This document shows positions 22,528 to 31,901 of a DNA stretch of 64,000 bases, in pieces. Under the pieces are notes generated by a model that had not been told where the DNA came from, did not search any database, and was given only the letters and a program-made list of their open reading frames with translations. Source of the stretch: Croceicoccus naphthovorans (GTDB taxonomy: Bacteria; Pseudomonadota; Alphaproteobacteria; Sphingomonadales; Sphingomonadaceae); contig NZ_CP011770.1 of the NCBI RefSeq assembly GCF_001028705.1, forward strand, positions 2,173,501 to 2,237,500, given 5' to 3'. A program made the translations under genes and the position numbers. Position 1 is the first letter of the stretch; every line of letters starts with the position of its first letter.

Positions 22528-23236
22528 GGACCGACTGGCGGTTCTTGCGCGCGACAAGGTCGGTCAGGTGCGAGAGCGAGGCGAGTGCCATGAAGATCGG
22601 CATCAGGTGCCCCGCCGTGTGCAATTCGCCGAGCGCAGCCGCATCCAGTGTGCGCAGGCGATCCTCGTTGATGATGTGAAACCCGACGAGGCTGCGCCTG
22701 GCCCCGTCGTCCAGCTCAACCTCCAGGGTAAAGGGTTCGAGCAGGTCATATGCCTTCAGCGCAGCGAAGAAGTCCGCACATTCACGATAGCCTGCATCGA
22801 GCAAGCCCAGCTTTCCCGCGGTATCCTCCAGATAGGGCGTCGCCTCGCCCGCATCGTCGAACAGGCGGACGCCATCGACATGTCCGGCGCGCGGGTGCGC
22901 CATGTCGATATGGACTTGCGCCGGGCCTTCGCCATCGGCGCTACGCCCGATCAAGAACGGCTGAATGGCGAGCGCCAGCGGGCGATAGAGCGCGTCCCAC
23001 TGTCCATCCTTCAGGAACAGATTCTCGCCATTTTCGAACCCGAACAGCGCGACCGCGTGGAACCGGTCGTCGGCGGGGTTCTTGTGGAACAGGATCGGGA
23101 AATGCGCCTGCACCTGCCGGAATTCGACCGGCACGGTGACACACGACATGACCGCATCGCCCAGTTCGGCATCGGGCTGCATCGCGACCCGCAGATCGCG
23201 GTGGGCTTGCGGGTCGAGAACGGCGTGCTGGCTCAT
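22520..23236 (-). CDS. SapC-family protein
   Basis: A 238-residue protein of the SapC family, named after a Campylobacter S-layer-linked gene but found in sphingomonads, Caulobacter and Alteromonas beside TonB-dependent receptors. Family features are [26 protein letters not shown], and the [13 protein letters not shown] end. There is no signal peptide or membrane helix, so it is probably cytosolic. Function is unknown. The ATG of MSQHAV overlaps the stop of halogenase 2 (ATGA) and is preferred to an ATG three codons earlier. It also overlaps the cupin gene, so four genes here are coupled. Confidence 0.87.
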   Translation of the reverse strand: MSQHAVLDPQAHRDLRVAMQPDAELGDAVMSCVTVPVEFRQVQAHFPILFHKNPADDRFHAVALFGFENGENLFLKDGQWDALYRPLALAIQPFLIGRSADGEGPAQVHIDMAHPRAGHVDGVRLFDDAGEATPYLEDTAGKLGLLDAGYRECADFFAALKAYDLLEPFTLEVELDDGARRSLVGFHIINEDRLRTLDAAALGELHTAGHLMPIFMALASLSHLTDLVARKNRQSVHA

Positions 23237-24756
23237 GCGGGGCATCCTGTGGCTTGGCGGACGGGCGCGGTGTTGCGCAGGGTATCGAGGTATGCGCGAT
23301 TGGTGGGCAGCGCGGAAGCAAGCTGACGCGCGCGGCGGGAGACTTCACCGCCAGCGCTTTGCCATGTCGGCAGACGCGGTGCGGGTGCGCCCATGCCGTA
23401 TAGCACGTACTGCCAGCTGGCCGCCGGGAAGATCTCATCCGCCATCGGGAAATCGGCGCTGGTCGGCACATGATTGCGCCACAGTGTCAGCAGATCCGCA
23501 AGGTTGTCCGGCACGGTCTCGCGGTGCGCCTGCCAATAGGCACCACCGCGGTCCGAGAGGACGTAGTGCAGCTTGAGGAAATCAACGATCCTGTCCCAAC
23601 GCGTGCGGAAAAGCTGGTTGAAACGGCGGGCGTGGATGTCCATCTCCGCCCGGGTTTCGGGAAATCCGTCCATCAGCGCGCGCAGCGACAATTCGATCAT
23701 GACAATGGCGGAAGCTTCCAGCGGCTCCACGAACCCTGCCGACAGCCCGATGGCAAGGCAATTGCCGATCCAGAACCGGTCGAGATGCCCGCTTTCGAAC
23801 CGCAGCAGGCGCGGTTCGGGTACCGGTACCCCCGGCAAGGCCCGCGCGACGTAATCGCGCAAGGTAGCAAGCGCCCGATCGTCGGAACAGAACCGCGAGG
23901 CATAGACGCACCCGATCCCACGCCGTGTCGGCAGGGCAATATCCCATAACCAGCCCGCATCGTGCGCCGTGCCGACGGTGACCGAGGCAATGGCGCTATC
24001 CGGCGCGGTGGGCACTTGCGCGGCCAAGGCTCGGTCGTTGAACAGCACGTCTGACCGGTCGATCCGCCCCGCCCCCATTTCGCCTGCGATCAGCAGTCCG
24101 CGCATGCCGGTGCAATCGATGTAGAGATCGCCCGACAACACTTCGCCGCTATCCAGCACGAGCGCCGCGATGTCGCCGTTTGCCGCGCGGTCCACGCCCT
24201 CGATCCGCGCGGCAACATGCCGCACGCCCAAACCCAGGGCATGGCGCTTCAGCAGATCGACCAGCTTTCCCGCGTCGAGGTGGTAGCCATAGTTCAGCGC
24301 CCCGGCGTAACCCGGCATTGCTTTTTGGCGCGGGGCGAGACCTTGCTCGCAAACCTCGGCCTGCGGCGTCACCGCGTCGGCGAAACCGCCGCCCGCCGCC
24401 GTCCACGCAGCAACCGCATCGCGCGGTGCATCGCCCACCGGTGAGGTGAATGGATGCAGATAGCTGTCGCCAGCCGACCCGTCGCGCCAGCCGTCAAACC
24501 GCGACCCCTGCTTGAACGAAGCATCGCAGGCGGTGAGGAATTCTTCCTCGGCGATCCCGATGGCGGCCAGCGTCGCGCGCATGGTCGGCCATGTACCTTC
24601 GCCCACGCCGATAGTCGGAATGTCGGGCGCCTCGACCAAGGTCACGGCAAGCGGGCGGGCAACGTCGCGGGGACCGCGCGCGGCTATCGTGCAGGCCGCA
24701 AGCCATCCGGCTGTGCCTCCTCCGGCGATCACGACATGATCGACAGTGCCGCTCAT
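23233..24756 (-). CDS. Flavin-dependent 'tryptophan halogenase' family protein, copy 2
   Basis: A 507-residue halogenase-fold flavoprotein, paralogous to copy 1. It keeps the FAD motif [11 protein letters not shown] (8-18), the flavin-loop GVGEGTWP, the halogenase lysine K82 (ASFKQG) and the [11 protein letters not shown] glutamate region. The WxWxIP motif is altered: W269-L-W-D-I-A274, with Ala in place of Pro. That motif blocks mono-oxygenation near the flavin, so this copy may have shifted chemistry or be non-halogenating. First gene of the coupled halogenase, SapC, cupin, halogenase block, 223 bp behind the TonB-dependent receptor. Confidence 0.9.
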   Translation of the reverse strand: MSGTVDHVVIAGGGTAGWLAACTIAARGPRDVARPLAVTLVEAPDIPTIGVGEGTWPTMRATLAAIGIAEEEFLTACDASFKQGSRFDGWRDGSAGDSYLHPFTSPVGDAPRDAVAAWTAAGGGFADAVTPQAEVCEQGLAPRQKAMPGYAGALNYGYHLDAGKLVDLLKRHALGLGVRHVAARIEGVDRAANGDIAALVLDSGEVLSGDLYIDCTGMRGLLIAGEMGAGRIDRSDVLFNDRALAAQVPTAPDSAIASVTVGTAHDAGWLWDIALPTRRGIGCVYASRFCSDDRALATLRDYVARALPGVPVPEPRLLRFESGHLDRFWIGNCLAIGLSAGFVEPLEASAIVMIELSLRALMDGFPETRAEMDIHARRFNQLFRTRWDRIVDFLKLHYVLSDRGGAYWQAHRETVPDNLADLLTLWRNHVPTSADFPMADEIFPAASWQYVLYGMGAPAPRLPTWQSAGGEVSRRARQLASALPTNRAYLDTLRNTAPVRQATGCPA

Positions 24757-24824
24757 GGTCCTTGCATCCTCTCGGCCGCTTTGACAGTCCGCCCTAGACT
24801 AACGCCATTTACTAACGCGAAAGC

Positions 24825-24854
24825 CGCCCGCGCGCGAGGGAGTGTGCGCGGGCG
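24825..24854. terminator. Hairpin between TonB-dependent receptor and halogenase 2
   Basis: CGCCCGCGC and GCGCGGGCG form a perfect 9-bp GC stem around a 12-base loop. It lies about 125 bp downstream of the receptor stop and 70 bp upstream of the halogenase start. It may act as a partial terminator or as a 3' stabiliser that lets the receptor be made in excess over the downstream enzymes. No T-run follows. Confidence 0.45.
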
Positions 24855-24979
24855 ACCTTCTGCTATCGGCGGGGATTGGACGGGGCAATGCTGCCCTTCC
24901 CTCGCCTTTTGCGGCGACCGTGGGTGCCAGAGAGGTCGCTCAACCCGCCAGCACCCGATCGCCGATCCCATCATTGCGA

Positions 24980-27916
24980 TCAGAAGGTGTAACGTACCCC
25001 CGTCGCATAGCGGGCATAGCCCGGTGCGGCGAAGTACGTCGTCTGATCGTTGCGCATGTGGCCCCGACGGTCGGCATTGGTAATGTTGATGCCTTCCACG
25101 AATGCCGTCAGGCCCTCCATGAACTCATAGCTCGCGCTGGCGTCCCACTGGCCATAGCTTTCGACGTAGAACGGGTCGGAACCATAATTGGCAAGGAAGC
25201 CATCGCGCCAGTTGTAGGCGACGCGCGCCTGCAGCGGGCCCTTGTCATAGAACAGGACCGCGTTGGCACTGTCGCTGACGCCGGTGATTGCGAACTGGGT
25301 GGCGGTATAGCGCAGCGTATTGTCGTAATACGTGTCGCTGTCCACGATGGTGTAGTTCAGGATCACGCCAAAGCCGGTGTCCCACAGGTTGTGCTGGACC
25401 GCGAATTCCCAGCCGTCGATCGTCGCGGTGCGGTCACCATTGAACGGGGTCGACAGGCGGAAGTTCACCAGCGGATCGTCGGGCTGCCCCAGGATGCCGC
25501 CCGTAACGGGGTCGATCACCTCTGGGTAATTGGCCGCGATATAGGCCAGCTGGTCGCCGAAGGTGGAATCGGCGGGCAGGTTGGCAATCGCCTCGTCGAT
25601 CAGTTCACCGCCAAGGCCCTGAGCCGGGTTGGTCAGGCCGTATTGCGGGCCTTCGCTGATCAGCGTGACCGGGAAGTCCGACACCTTCTTGCGGAAATAG
25701 CCGACCGACGCATAGCTGGCGGGGGCATAGTACCACTCTGCCGACAGGTCGATGTTCTTCGACTTGTAGGGCAGCAGGCCCGGGTTGCCGACCGATGCGG
25801 TACTGCCGCCATCCGGACGAATCGGGGCCGCAAGCGCGATGCCGCCCTGCAGCTGGCCATAGTTCGGGCGCGTGATCGTGTGGCTGTAGCTGGCGCGCAG
25901 CTTCACGTCCTGGATCGGCGACATGTCGAAGTCGATCGCGGGCAGCCAGTTGTCGTAGCTTCCCTTGCGGGTTTCGGTCGTGCCGCCCGAATAGTTGATC
26001 GCGATTTCGTTTGCGCCGGTCCACGCGGTGCTGACCGCCACCGGCACCAGCGCCGAAGAGTTGATCTTCGTCTTTTCGTACCGCAGGCCAAGCCGCAGGT
26101 GCGCCTTATCTGCCAGAAGGTCGAAGGTGTGCAGCGACTGAATGTACGGTGCAAACGTCTTTTCGCGGATGCGACGGTCGATGGTGTAGTCGGCAAGACA
26201 GGTGCCCGCACCCGCGCCGGTGTTGGCGCAGATGCCCAGCTCATCGTCGAGCAGGTTGATAAGGCCGACGGTATCGACCTTGAAATAGTTCGGGATGATC
26301 GCGGGATCGTCCGAACCTTCCATACCGGCCAGGTCGTCCGACAGGTCGGTCATGTCGAACAGGTCGTCGGGCGTTTCGTCGGCGGGGAGCGTACCGCTCC
26401 ACGTTTCGTTCTGGATAAAGCCGTAGGCCGACCGCACCTTGTTGTCGGTATAGGTCGCGCCGAAATCGAGGCTTTCGATGAACGAAGCGTCGAAATCGTA
26501 GTGGCCCTTCAACGCGACTTCGTTGATCCGGTCCCGCATATAGGCATTGCGGAAGGCGTTGCCCGCAGGACGGATGTTCGATGCATCGATTTCCGATCCC
26601 GGAAACATGTCGACCGAGATCACCGGCATGTCGGTGGTGAAGTCCACGGTCTGCGCCTCTACACCATAGATCGCCGCGCCCACCGCAATGTTGCTGCCAT
26701 AAGGCGAGGTGGGCTTCGACGTGGCGGTCGAATGGTGCGCGTCGAGGACCAGGGACAGGCCGCCCGGCCCTTCCCATTCGAGATTGCCGCCCAGCGAGTG
26801 GTTGATCGAACGGTTGGCCGCAACCGCGCCGGTAATGGCAAGGTCCTTGTTCGGGCCGAACGTTTCGGAATAGAAATTCGGGCCCGCCGCCGGGCCGTCG
26901 GTCCAGCTGCTGCTCGTGTTTTCATGGTTGAACCACACGCCGATGGAATTCGTGCGCGCTTCGATCGTGTTTTGAGAGAACGTGTAGTCGAGCGTACCGG
27001 TCAGGTTGTCTGTCGGGCGAATCTGGAACACCGCCTGCCCGTTGAACCGTTCGCGGTCGATGTCGGTAAAGTCATACCCGGCATTCTGCGTTACCTGATA
27101 GATATCGGTCGCATCAGGGCGATTTTCGACATTGTCGCCATAGCCGAGCGAACCCCAGTTGTTCTCGTCACCCAGATAGCCTTCGCGCCAACCCGCGTTG
27201 AACTGGGCCAAGCTGGCCTTGCGGCGCTGGTACGATCCGGAGACCATCACGCCCATCGTGTCGTCGGCGAACGTGGTGCTGTAAATGCCCGAGATTTCGG
27301 GCGTGATCTTCGTGCCTTCGAAGGTGTGGTCCATGACCGCCTTCGCGCCAACGCTGCCGCGCGCGCCGGGGCGGTCCAGCGGGCGCGGGGTCTTGATGTT
27401 GATGACCGAGCCGATACCGCCGGTGGGCAGCGAGGCGCGGCCCGACTTGTAGACCTCGACCCCCGCAATACCCTCTGACGCGAGGTTCGCGAAATCGAAG
27501 CTGCGCGAAACCGGCGCTTCCGTGCCGTTGCCAAGGCCAGATGCGGGCATCTGGCGACCGTTCAGCAGGACAAGGTTGAATTCGGGACCGAAGCCGCGAA
27601 CCGTGACGTTGGAGCCTTCGCCGTTGCTGCGGTCGATCGACACGCCGGTGATGCGCTGAAGCGATTCGGCAAGGTTGGTATCGGGGAACTTGCCGATATC
27701 CTCGGCACTGATCGCATCGACGACACCCTGCGCCTCGCGCTTGATGTCGGCCGCGGCTTCCAGCGATGCGCGGATACCGGTGACGAGGATGACGTTATCA
27801 TCCTCTGCCGCGTCGTCGGCGTCTTGCGCGAAAGCGATTTGCGGCATCGTGGCCATAGCGATGGCCGATGCTCCAAGCATGAAACGAATAGGTGTGCGCT
27901 GGCTGCGTCGCGCCAT
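24980..27916 (-). CDS. TonB-dependent outer-membrane receptor of the glucan locus
   Basis: A 978-residue receptor, probably carrying glucan oligosaccharides. The signal peptide ends at MPQIAFAQDA. A TonB-box-like VILVTGIRAS, the segment DAISAEDIGKFPDTNLAESL and a plug with RITGVSID, TVRGFGPEFN and LLNGRQMPA mark the long class of sphingomonad and Caulobacter carbohydrate receptors. The barrel ends in YARYATGVRYTF with the usual terminal Phe. The start is the ATG of MARRSQ, preceded by GGGGAGAGGA; a longer version would begin inside the operator. It leads the polysaccharide operon and has tandem TGTGAACGTT sites upstream. Confidence 0.94.
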   Translation of the reverse strand: MARRSQRTPIRFMLGASAIAMATMPQIAFAQDADDAAEDDNVILVTGIRASLEAAADIKREAQGVVDAISAEDIGKFPDTNLAESLQRITGVSIDRSNGEGSNVTVRGFGPEFNLVLLNGRQMPASGLGNGTEAPVSRSFDFANLASEGIAGVEVYKSGRASLPTGGIGSVINIKTPRPLDRPGARGSVGAKAVMDHTFEGTKITPEISGIYSTTFADDTMGVMVSGSYQRRKASLAQFNAGWREGYLGDENNWGSLGYGDNVENRPDATDIYQVTQNAGYDFTDIDRERFNGQAVFQIRPTDNLTGTLDYTFSQNTIEARTNSIGVWFNHENTSSSWTDGPAAGPNFYSETFGPNKDLAITGAVAANRSINHSLGGNLEWEGPGGLSLVLDAHHSTATSKPTSPYGSNIAVGAAIYGVEAQTVDFTTDMPVISVDMFPGSEIDASNIRPAGNAFRNAYMRDRINEVALKGHYDFDASFIESLDFGATYTDNKVRSAYGFIQNETWSGTLPADETPDDLFDMTDLSDDLAGMEGSDDPAIIPNYFKVDTVGLINLLDDELGICANTGAGAGTCLADYTIDRRIREKTFAPYIQSLHTFDLLADKAHLRLGLRYEKTKINSSALVPVAVSTAWTGANEIAINYSGGTTETRKGSYDNWLPAIDFDMSPIQDVKLRASYSHTITRPNYGQLQGGIALAAPIRPDGGSTASVGNPGLLPYKSKNIDLSAEWYYAPASYASVGYFRKKVSDFPVTLISEGPQYGLTNPAQGLGGELIDEAIANLPADSTFGDQLAYIAANYPEVIDPVTGGILGQPDDPLVNFRLSTPFNGDRTATIDGWEFAVQHNLWDTGFGVILNYTIVDSDTYYDNTLRYTATQFAITGVSDSANAVLFYDKGPLQARVAYNWRDGFLANYGSDPFYVESYGQWDASASYEFMEGLTAFVEGINITNADRRGHMRNDQTTYFAAPGYARYATGVRYTF

Positions 27917-27972
27917 CAGTCCTCTCCCCTGACCCGGCGAATCGGTACACTCCGACGCGTCCGGAATTACGT

Positions 27973-27998
27973 TGTGAACGTTCATGTGAACGTTCCCA
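27973..27998. promoter_or_regulatory. Tandem LacI-type operators upstream of the glucan receptor
   Basis: Two TGTGAACGTT cores stand 12 bp apart. The second, TGTGAACGTTCCCA, fits TGNNAACGTTNNCA exactly; the first ends in TG instead of CA. The same pattern precedes the GH3 gene. They lie about 57-82 bp before the receptor ATG, where a repressor would cover the promoter. The matching regulator is presumably the LacI protein of the locus. Confidence 0.6.
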
Positions 27999-28129
27999 GA
28001 CGTAATGTCAACTCACCGTGCGGCAAAACGATTCCGCCGCATATGGATGAGCGCACGCGGTCAGGCCGCCGCGCACGGCAGTAGACTATATGGTTTCCTG
28101 TGAAACTTGAAGGCCCGTTAGGGCGCGTA

Positions 28130-30034
28130 TCAGCCTTCGTCGGGCTCGATCTCGACCAGCAGCGATTCGACCTCTACCTGCTGCCCCGCCGCGACGGTCA
28201 ACGACTTGACCGTGCCCGCAAAAGGCGCGGTCATCGCGTGCTCCATCTTCATTGCTTCCAGCACGAGCAGGCGCTGCCCTTCGGCAACGCTATCGCCCTC
28301 CGCCACGTCGACCGCGATGACTTTCCCCGGCATCGGCGCAAAGATCGCACCATCTGCCGCAGAGCCTTGGCCAGATCCGCGTACGGCGGTGTCAAACGCG
28401 TAACCGACACCATCGGAAAAGACGACGACGCGATCGCCATCGGCGTATGCGGTCGCCGTCGTATCGACAGCACTCAACAGGTCTCCGTCATCTTCGAAGG
28501 CAATGGCTTCGGCCTCGGCCAGATCGATTAACCGCCCCTCACCGCGATGCGACAGCCACACGGCATGACGTGCCGGGGCATTCAGACGGAAACCGACCAG
28601 TTCGTCCTGATCGTCGCCCGCTGCGATCTGCGCGGCAACGCTCCAGATCGCATCGTCTGCCTCGCCACTGGGGATCAGATCGTCGCCGTGGCGCTCGATA
28701 AAACTGGTGTCGAGATCGGCCTTGCGGAAATCCTCTGCATCCAGCGCACGGACCAGAAAGCCCGCATTGGTACGCACCGGCCAAACTTCTGTATCCGCCA
28801 GCGAGTCGATCAGCGCATCGATGGCCGCTTCGCGATCCTCGCCGTGACATACGACCTTGGCGATCATCGGATCGTAGAACGGGGAGACCTGCCCGCCTTC
28901 TTCGACACCGGTTTCGATGCGGGTCGCGTCGCCGAATGCCAAGCGGTCCAGCCGCCCGGTGCTGGGCAGGAAGCCGCTGGCCGGATCCTCGGCATAAAGG
29001 CGCACTTCCATTGCGTGCCCATCGATGGACAGCTCTTCCTGGCGCAGTGGGATGGGCTCACCACTGGCAACGCGCAGCTGCCATTCGACCAGATCGACGC
29101 CGGTGATTTCCTCTGTCACCGGGTGTTCGACCTGAAGCCGCGTGTTCATTTCCATGAACCATGTGCGATCGGCGCGCAGTCCTTCGCTGGCGTCGGCGAT
29201 GAATTCGATCGTTCCCGCGCCTTCGTAGTTCACCGCCTGCGCGGCCTTGACCGCGGCGGCACAGATTGCCTCTCGCGTCGCTTCGTTCATGCCCGGCGCG
29301 GGCGCTTCCTCGATCACCTTCTGATGACGTCGTTGCAGCGAACAGTCGCGTTCGAACAGGTGCACGACATTCCCTTGGCTGTCCCCGAAGACCTGAACCT
29401 CGATATGGCGGGGTGAGAGTATGAACTTCTCGATCAGGACGACGTCGTTGCCAAAGCTGGCTCGCGCCTCACGTCGACAGGATTCGAGCGAGGACAGGAA
29501 GTCGCCTTCGGCATCGACCTTGCGCATACCCTTGCCGCCTCCGCCCGCAACGGCCTTGATCAGCACCGGATAGCCGATGGCATCGGCCTCGGCCTTCAAC
29601 CGCTCATCGGACTGGTCTTCTCCCATATAGCCCGGCGTGACCGGCACGCCCGCCTCTGCCATCAGCGCTTTGGCCGCGTCTTTCAGCCCCATCGCATTGA
29701 TGCTGGCAGGCTTGGGACCGACCCAGACCAGCCCGGCATCGATCACCGCCTGAGCGAAGGCCGCGTTCTCGGACAGAAAGCCATAGCCGGGGTGGATCGC
29801 TTCCGCCCCGGTCTGTTTCGCGGCGGCAATGATGCGCTCGCCAACCAGATAGCTCTCGGCCGCCGGTGACTGGCCGATATGCACCGCATCGTCCGCCATG
29901 CGTACGTGCAGCGCCTTGGCATCGGCATCGGCATAAACCGCCACGGTGCGCACGCCCATGGCGCGGGCGGTGCGGATGATCCGGCAGGCGATTTCGCCGC
30001 GATTGGCGATGAGGAGGGATTTGATCATGGCCAT
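28130..30034 (-). CDS. Methylcrotonyl-CoA carboxylase, biotin-containing alpha subunit
   Basis: A 634-residue acyl-CoA carboxylase alpha chain for leucine degradation: it carboxylates its biotin using ATP and bicarbonate. In order: biotin carboxylase domain (SLLIANRGEIACRIIRTA, ATP-grasp AVAGGGGKGMRKV, EMNTRLQVEHPVTEE), a linker domain, and the C-terminal biotinyl domain with EAMKMEHAMTAP. The identity as methylcrotonyl- rather than acetyl- or propionyl-CoA carboxylase rests on its neighbours, the matching beta subunit and isovaleryl-CoA dehydrogenase. The chosen ATG overlaps the beta-subunit stop (TAATG), with AGGA four bases before; the ATG two codons later is equally possible. Confidence 0.9.
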   Translation of the reverse strand: MAMIKSLLIANRGEIACRIIRTARAMGVRTVAVYADADAKALHVRMADDAVHIGQSPAAESYLVGERIIAAAKQTGAEAIHPGYGFLSENAAFAQAVIDAGLVWVGPKPASINAMGLKDAAKALMAEAGVPVTPGYMGEDQSDERLKAEADAIGYPVLIKAVAGGGGKGMRKVDAEGDFLSSLESCRREARASFGNDVVLIEKFILSPRHIEVQVFGDSQGNVVHLFERDCSLQRRHQKVIEEAPAPGMNEATREAICAAAVKAAQAVNYEGAGTIEFIADASEGLRADRTWFMEMNTRLQVEHPVTEEITGVDLVEWQLRVASGEPIPLRQEELSIDGHAMEVRLYAEDPASGFLPSTGRLDRLAFGDATRIETGVEEGGQVSPFYDPMIAKVVCHGEDREAAIDALIDSLADTEVWPVRTNAGFLVRALDAEDFRKADLDTSFIERHGDDLIPSGEADDAIWSVAAQIAAGDDQDELVGFRLNAPARHAVWLSHRGEGRLIDLAEAEAIAFEDDGDLLSAVDTTATAYADGDRVVVFSDGVGYAFDTAVRGSGQGSAADGAIFAPMPGKVIAVDVAEGDSVAEGQRLLVLEAMKMEHAMTAPFAGTVKSLTVAAGQQVEVESLLVEIEPDEG

Positions 30035-31635
30035 TACATCCTGAACACGCCGAACGGCGCACGGTCTGGGATCGGAGCTTCGAGTGCGGCGCGGAAGGCA
30101 AGGCCCAGCACGTCGCGCGTCTGCGCCGGATCGATCACACCGTCGTCCCACATCCGGGCGGTGGCGTAGTAGGGGTTGCCCTCGTCCTCGTACTTTTCGC
30201 GGATCGGGGCCTTGAAGGCTTCGGCTTCCTCGGCGCTCCACGTATCGGCATCGCGGTGCACGGTGGCGAGCACGCTGGCCGCCTGTTCGCCGCCCATCAC
30301 GCTGATCCGGCTGTTGGGCCAACTGAACAGGAAACGCGGCTGATAGGCGCGGCCCGCCATGCCGTAGTTCCCCGCGCCGAAGCTGCCGCCGATCAGGACG
30401 GTAACCTTCGGCACTTGCGCGGTGGCAACGGCGGTCACCAGCTTTGCGCCGTGCTTGGCAATGCCCTCCGCCTCGTACTTGCCGCCGACCATGAAGCCGG
30501 AAATGTTCTGCAGGAACAGCAAGGGGATGCGCCGCTGACACGCCAGTTCGATGAAGTGCGCGCCCTTCTGCGCGGATTCGCTGAACAGCACGCCGTTGTT
30601 GGCAAGGATCGCCACCGGCATTCCGTGGATATGCGCGAACCCGGTGACGAGCGAACTGCCGTAGAGCGGCTTGAACTCGTGAAATTCGCTGCCGTCGACG
30701 ATGCGCGCGACGATTTCGTGCACGTCATAGGGCGCACGCACGTCGTCGGGGACGATAGAATAGAGCTCGTCGGCGTCGTATTTCGGCGGGACCGGGGTCT
30801 TGAATTCGACCGCCGCGCCTTCGTTCACACCAAGGTGGCTGACAATGTCGCGCACGATGGTCAGCGCATGTTCGTCGTTCTCGGCCAAGTGATCGGCCAC
30901 GCCCGACTTGCGCGTGTGGAGGTCGCCGCCGCCCAGATCCTCGGCGCTGATTTCTTCACCCGTCGCGGCCTTCACCAGTGGCGGCCCGGCAAGGAAAATC
31001 GTGCCCTGTTCACGCACGATCACCGTCTCGTCACTCATCGCCGGAACATAGGCGCCGCCCGCAGTGCAGCTGCCCATGACACATGCGATTTGCGGAATGC
31101 CCATCCCGCTCATCCGCGCCTGGTTGTAGAAGATGCGGCCAAAGTGATCGCGGTCGGGGAAGACCTCTGCCTGAAAGGGCAGGTTCGCGCCGCCGCTATC
31201 GACAAGATAGATGCACGGCAGGCGGTTTTCCTCTGCGATCTCTTGCGCACGAAGGTGCTTTTTTACCGTCATCGGGTAATAGCTGCCGCCCTTCACGGTG
31301 GGATCGTTGGCGGCGATCATGCACTGGCGGCCCGACACCATGCCGATGCCCGCAACGATGCTGGCCCCGTGCACGTCGCCGCCATACATGCCGTTGGCAG
31401 CTAGCTGGCCGATTTCCAAAAAGGGCGAACCGGGATCGAGCAGACGCTCCACCCGGTCGCGCGCCAGCAGCTTGCCGCGCGCGACATGGCGTTCGCGATA
31501 CCGCTCCGCTCCGCCCAGCGCGGCTTCCGCAACCTTTGCGCGCAGTTCGTCAACCAGCGCGCGGTTGTGCTTCGCGCGCGCCTGCGCCTCTGGTGAGGAC
31601 AGGTCGAGTTTCGATGTCAGGACGGGCGCACTCAT
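30034..31635 (-). CDS. Methylcrotonyl-CoA carboxylase, carboxyltransferase beta subunit
   Basis: A 533-residue carboxyltransferase that moves the carboxyl group from biotin to 3-methylcrotonyl-CoA. The acyl-CoA site [16 protein letters not shown], the oxyanion regions and the biotin-site [16 protein letters not shown] and [20 protein letters not shown] are all typical of the MCC beta branch, which differs from PccB by the [16 protein letters not shown] segment. Starts within the stop of the small membrane-protein gene (ATGA overlap) and ends within the alpha-subunit start. The operon order ivd, membrane protein, beta, alpha supports leucine catabolism. HMG-CoA lyase and the hydratase are not in this stretch. 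Confidence 0.94.
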   Translation of the reverse strand: MSAPVLTSKLDLSSPEAQARAKHNRALVDELRAKVAEAALGGAERYRERHVARGKLLARDRVERLLDPGSPFLEIGQLAANGMYGGDVHGASIVAGIGMVSGRQCMIAANDPTVKGGSYYPMTVKKHLRAQEIAEENRLPCIYLVDSGGANLPFQAEVFPDRDHFGRIFYNQARMSGMGIPQIACVMGSCTAGGAYVPAMSDETVIVREQGTIFLAGPPLVKAATGEEISAEDLGGGDLHTRKSGVADHLAENDEHALTIVRDIVSHLGVNEGAAVEFKTPVPPKYDADELYSIVPDDVRAPYDVHEIVARIVDGSEFHEFKPLYGSSLVTGFAHIHGMPVAILANNGVLFSESAQKGAHFIELACQRRIPLLFLQNISGFMVGGKYEAEGIAKHGAKLVTAVATAQVPKVTVLIGGSFGAGNYGMAGRAYQPRFLFSWPNSRISVMGGEQAASVLATVHRDADTWSAEEAEAFKAPIREKYEDEGNPYYATARMWDDGVIDPAQTRDVLGLAFRAALEAPIPDRAPFGVFRM

Positions 31636-31901
31636 TTATGGGCCTTTCGATTTTTCGGCGCGATCAGGTGGCGGTAAACGCCGACCACGTTGATGATCAG
31701 AAGACCGACGTTCTGCCAGCCGATCCCCGCACCTTCGTCGTTCAAGAAACCCCATGCGATCAGCGCGATGGAGCTGGTAACGAACAGAACGAAGGCCCAG
31801 CCCGTGATCCGCTCGCCAAGGTTGAGCGAGACGAGGAACGCCGCCAAAAGTGCAGCGCCCGCCCCGTAATATTGCAGGATGTTGAGCGTGGATTCGCTCA
31901 T
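31632..31901 (-). CDS. Small membrane protein, CBU_0592-like, in the leucine operon
   Basis: An 89-residue protein with three predicted membrane segments: [16 protein letters not shown], a middle helix around [18 protein letters not shown], and a last one around [16 protein letters not shown], then a basic tail PKNRKAHK. It resembles the small CBU_0592-type family whose role is unknown. It overlaps ivd upstream and the carboxyltransferase gene downstream by four bases each, so it is locked into the leucine-degradation operon. It may be a regulator or anchor for the operon's enzymes, or a passenger. Confidence 0.75.
   Translation of the reverse strand: MSESTLNILQYYGAGAALLAAFLVSLNLGERITGWAFVLFVTSSIALIAWGFLNDEGAGIGWQNVGLLIINVVGVYRHLIAPKNRKAHK

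Noticed and set aside
24842..27478. 878-codon plus-strand frame opposite the large TonB-dependent receptor
   Set aside because: Antisense shadow of a well-supported receptor gene; the frame also runs through the hairpin spacer and shows no domain.
30034..30541. N-terminal extension of the methylcrotonyl-CoA carboxylase alpha subunit
   Set aside because: The extra 169 codons lie wholly inside the beta-subunit gene in another frame; the biotin carboxylase fold begins at MIKSLLIANRG.
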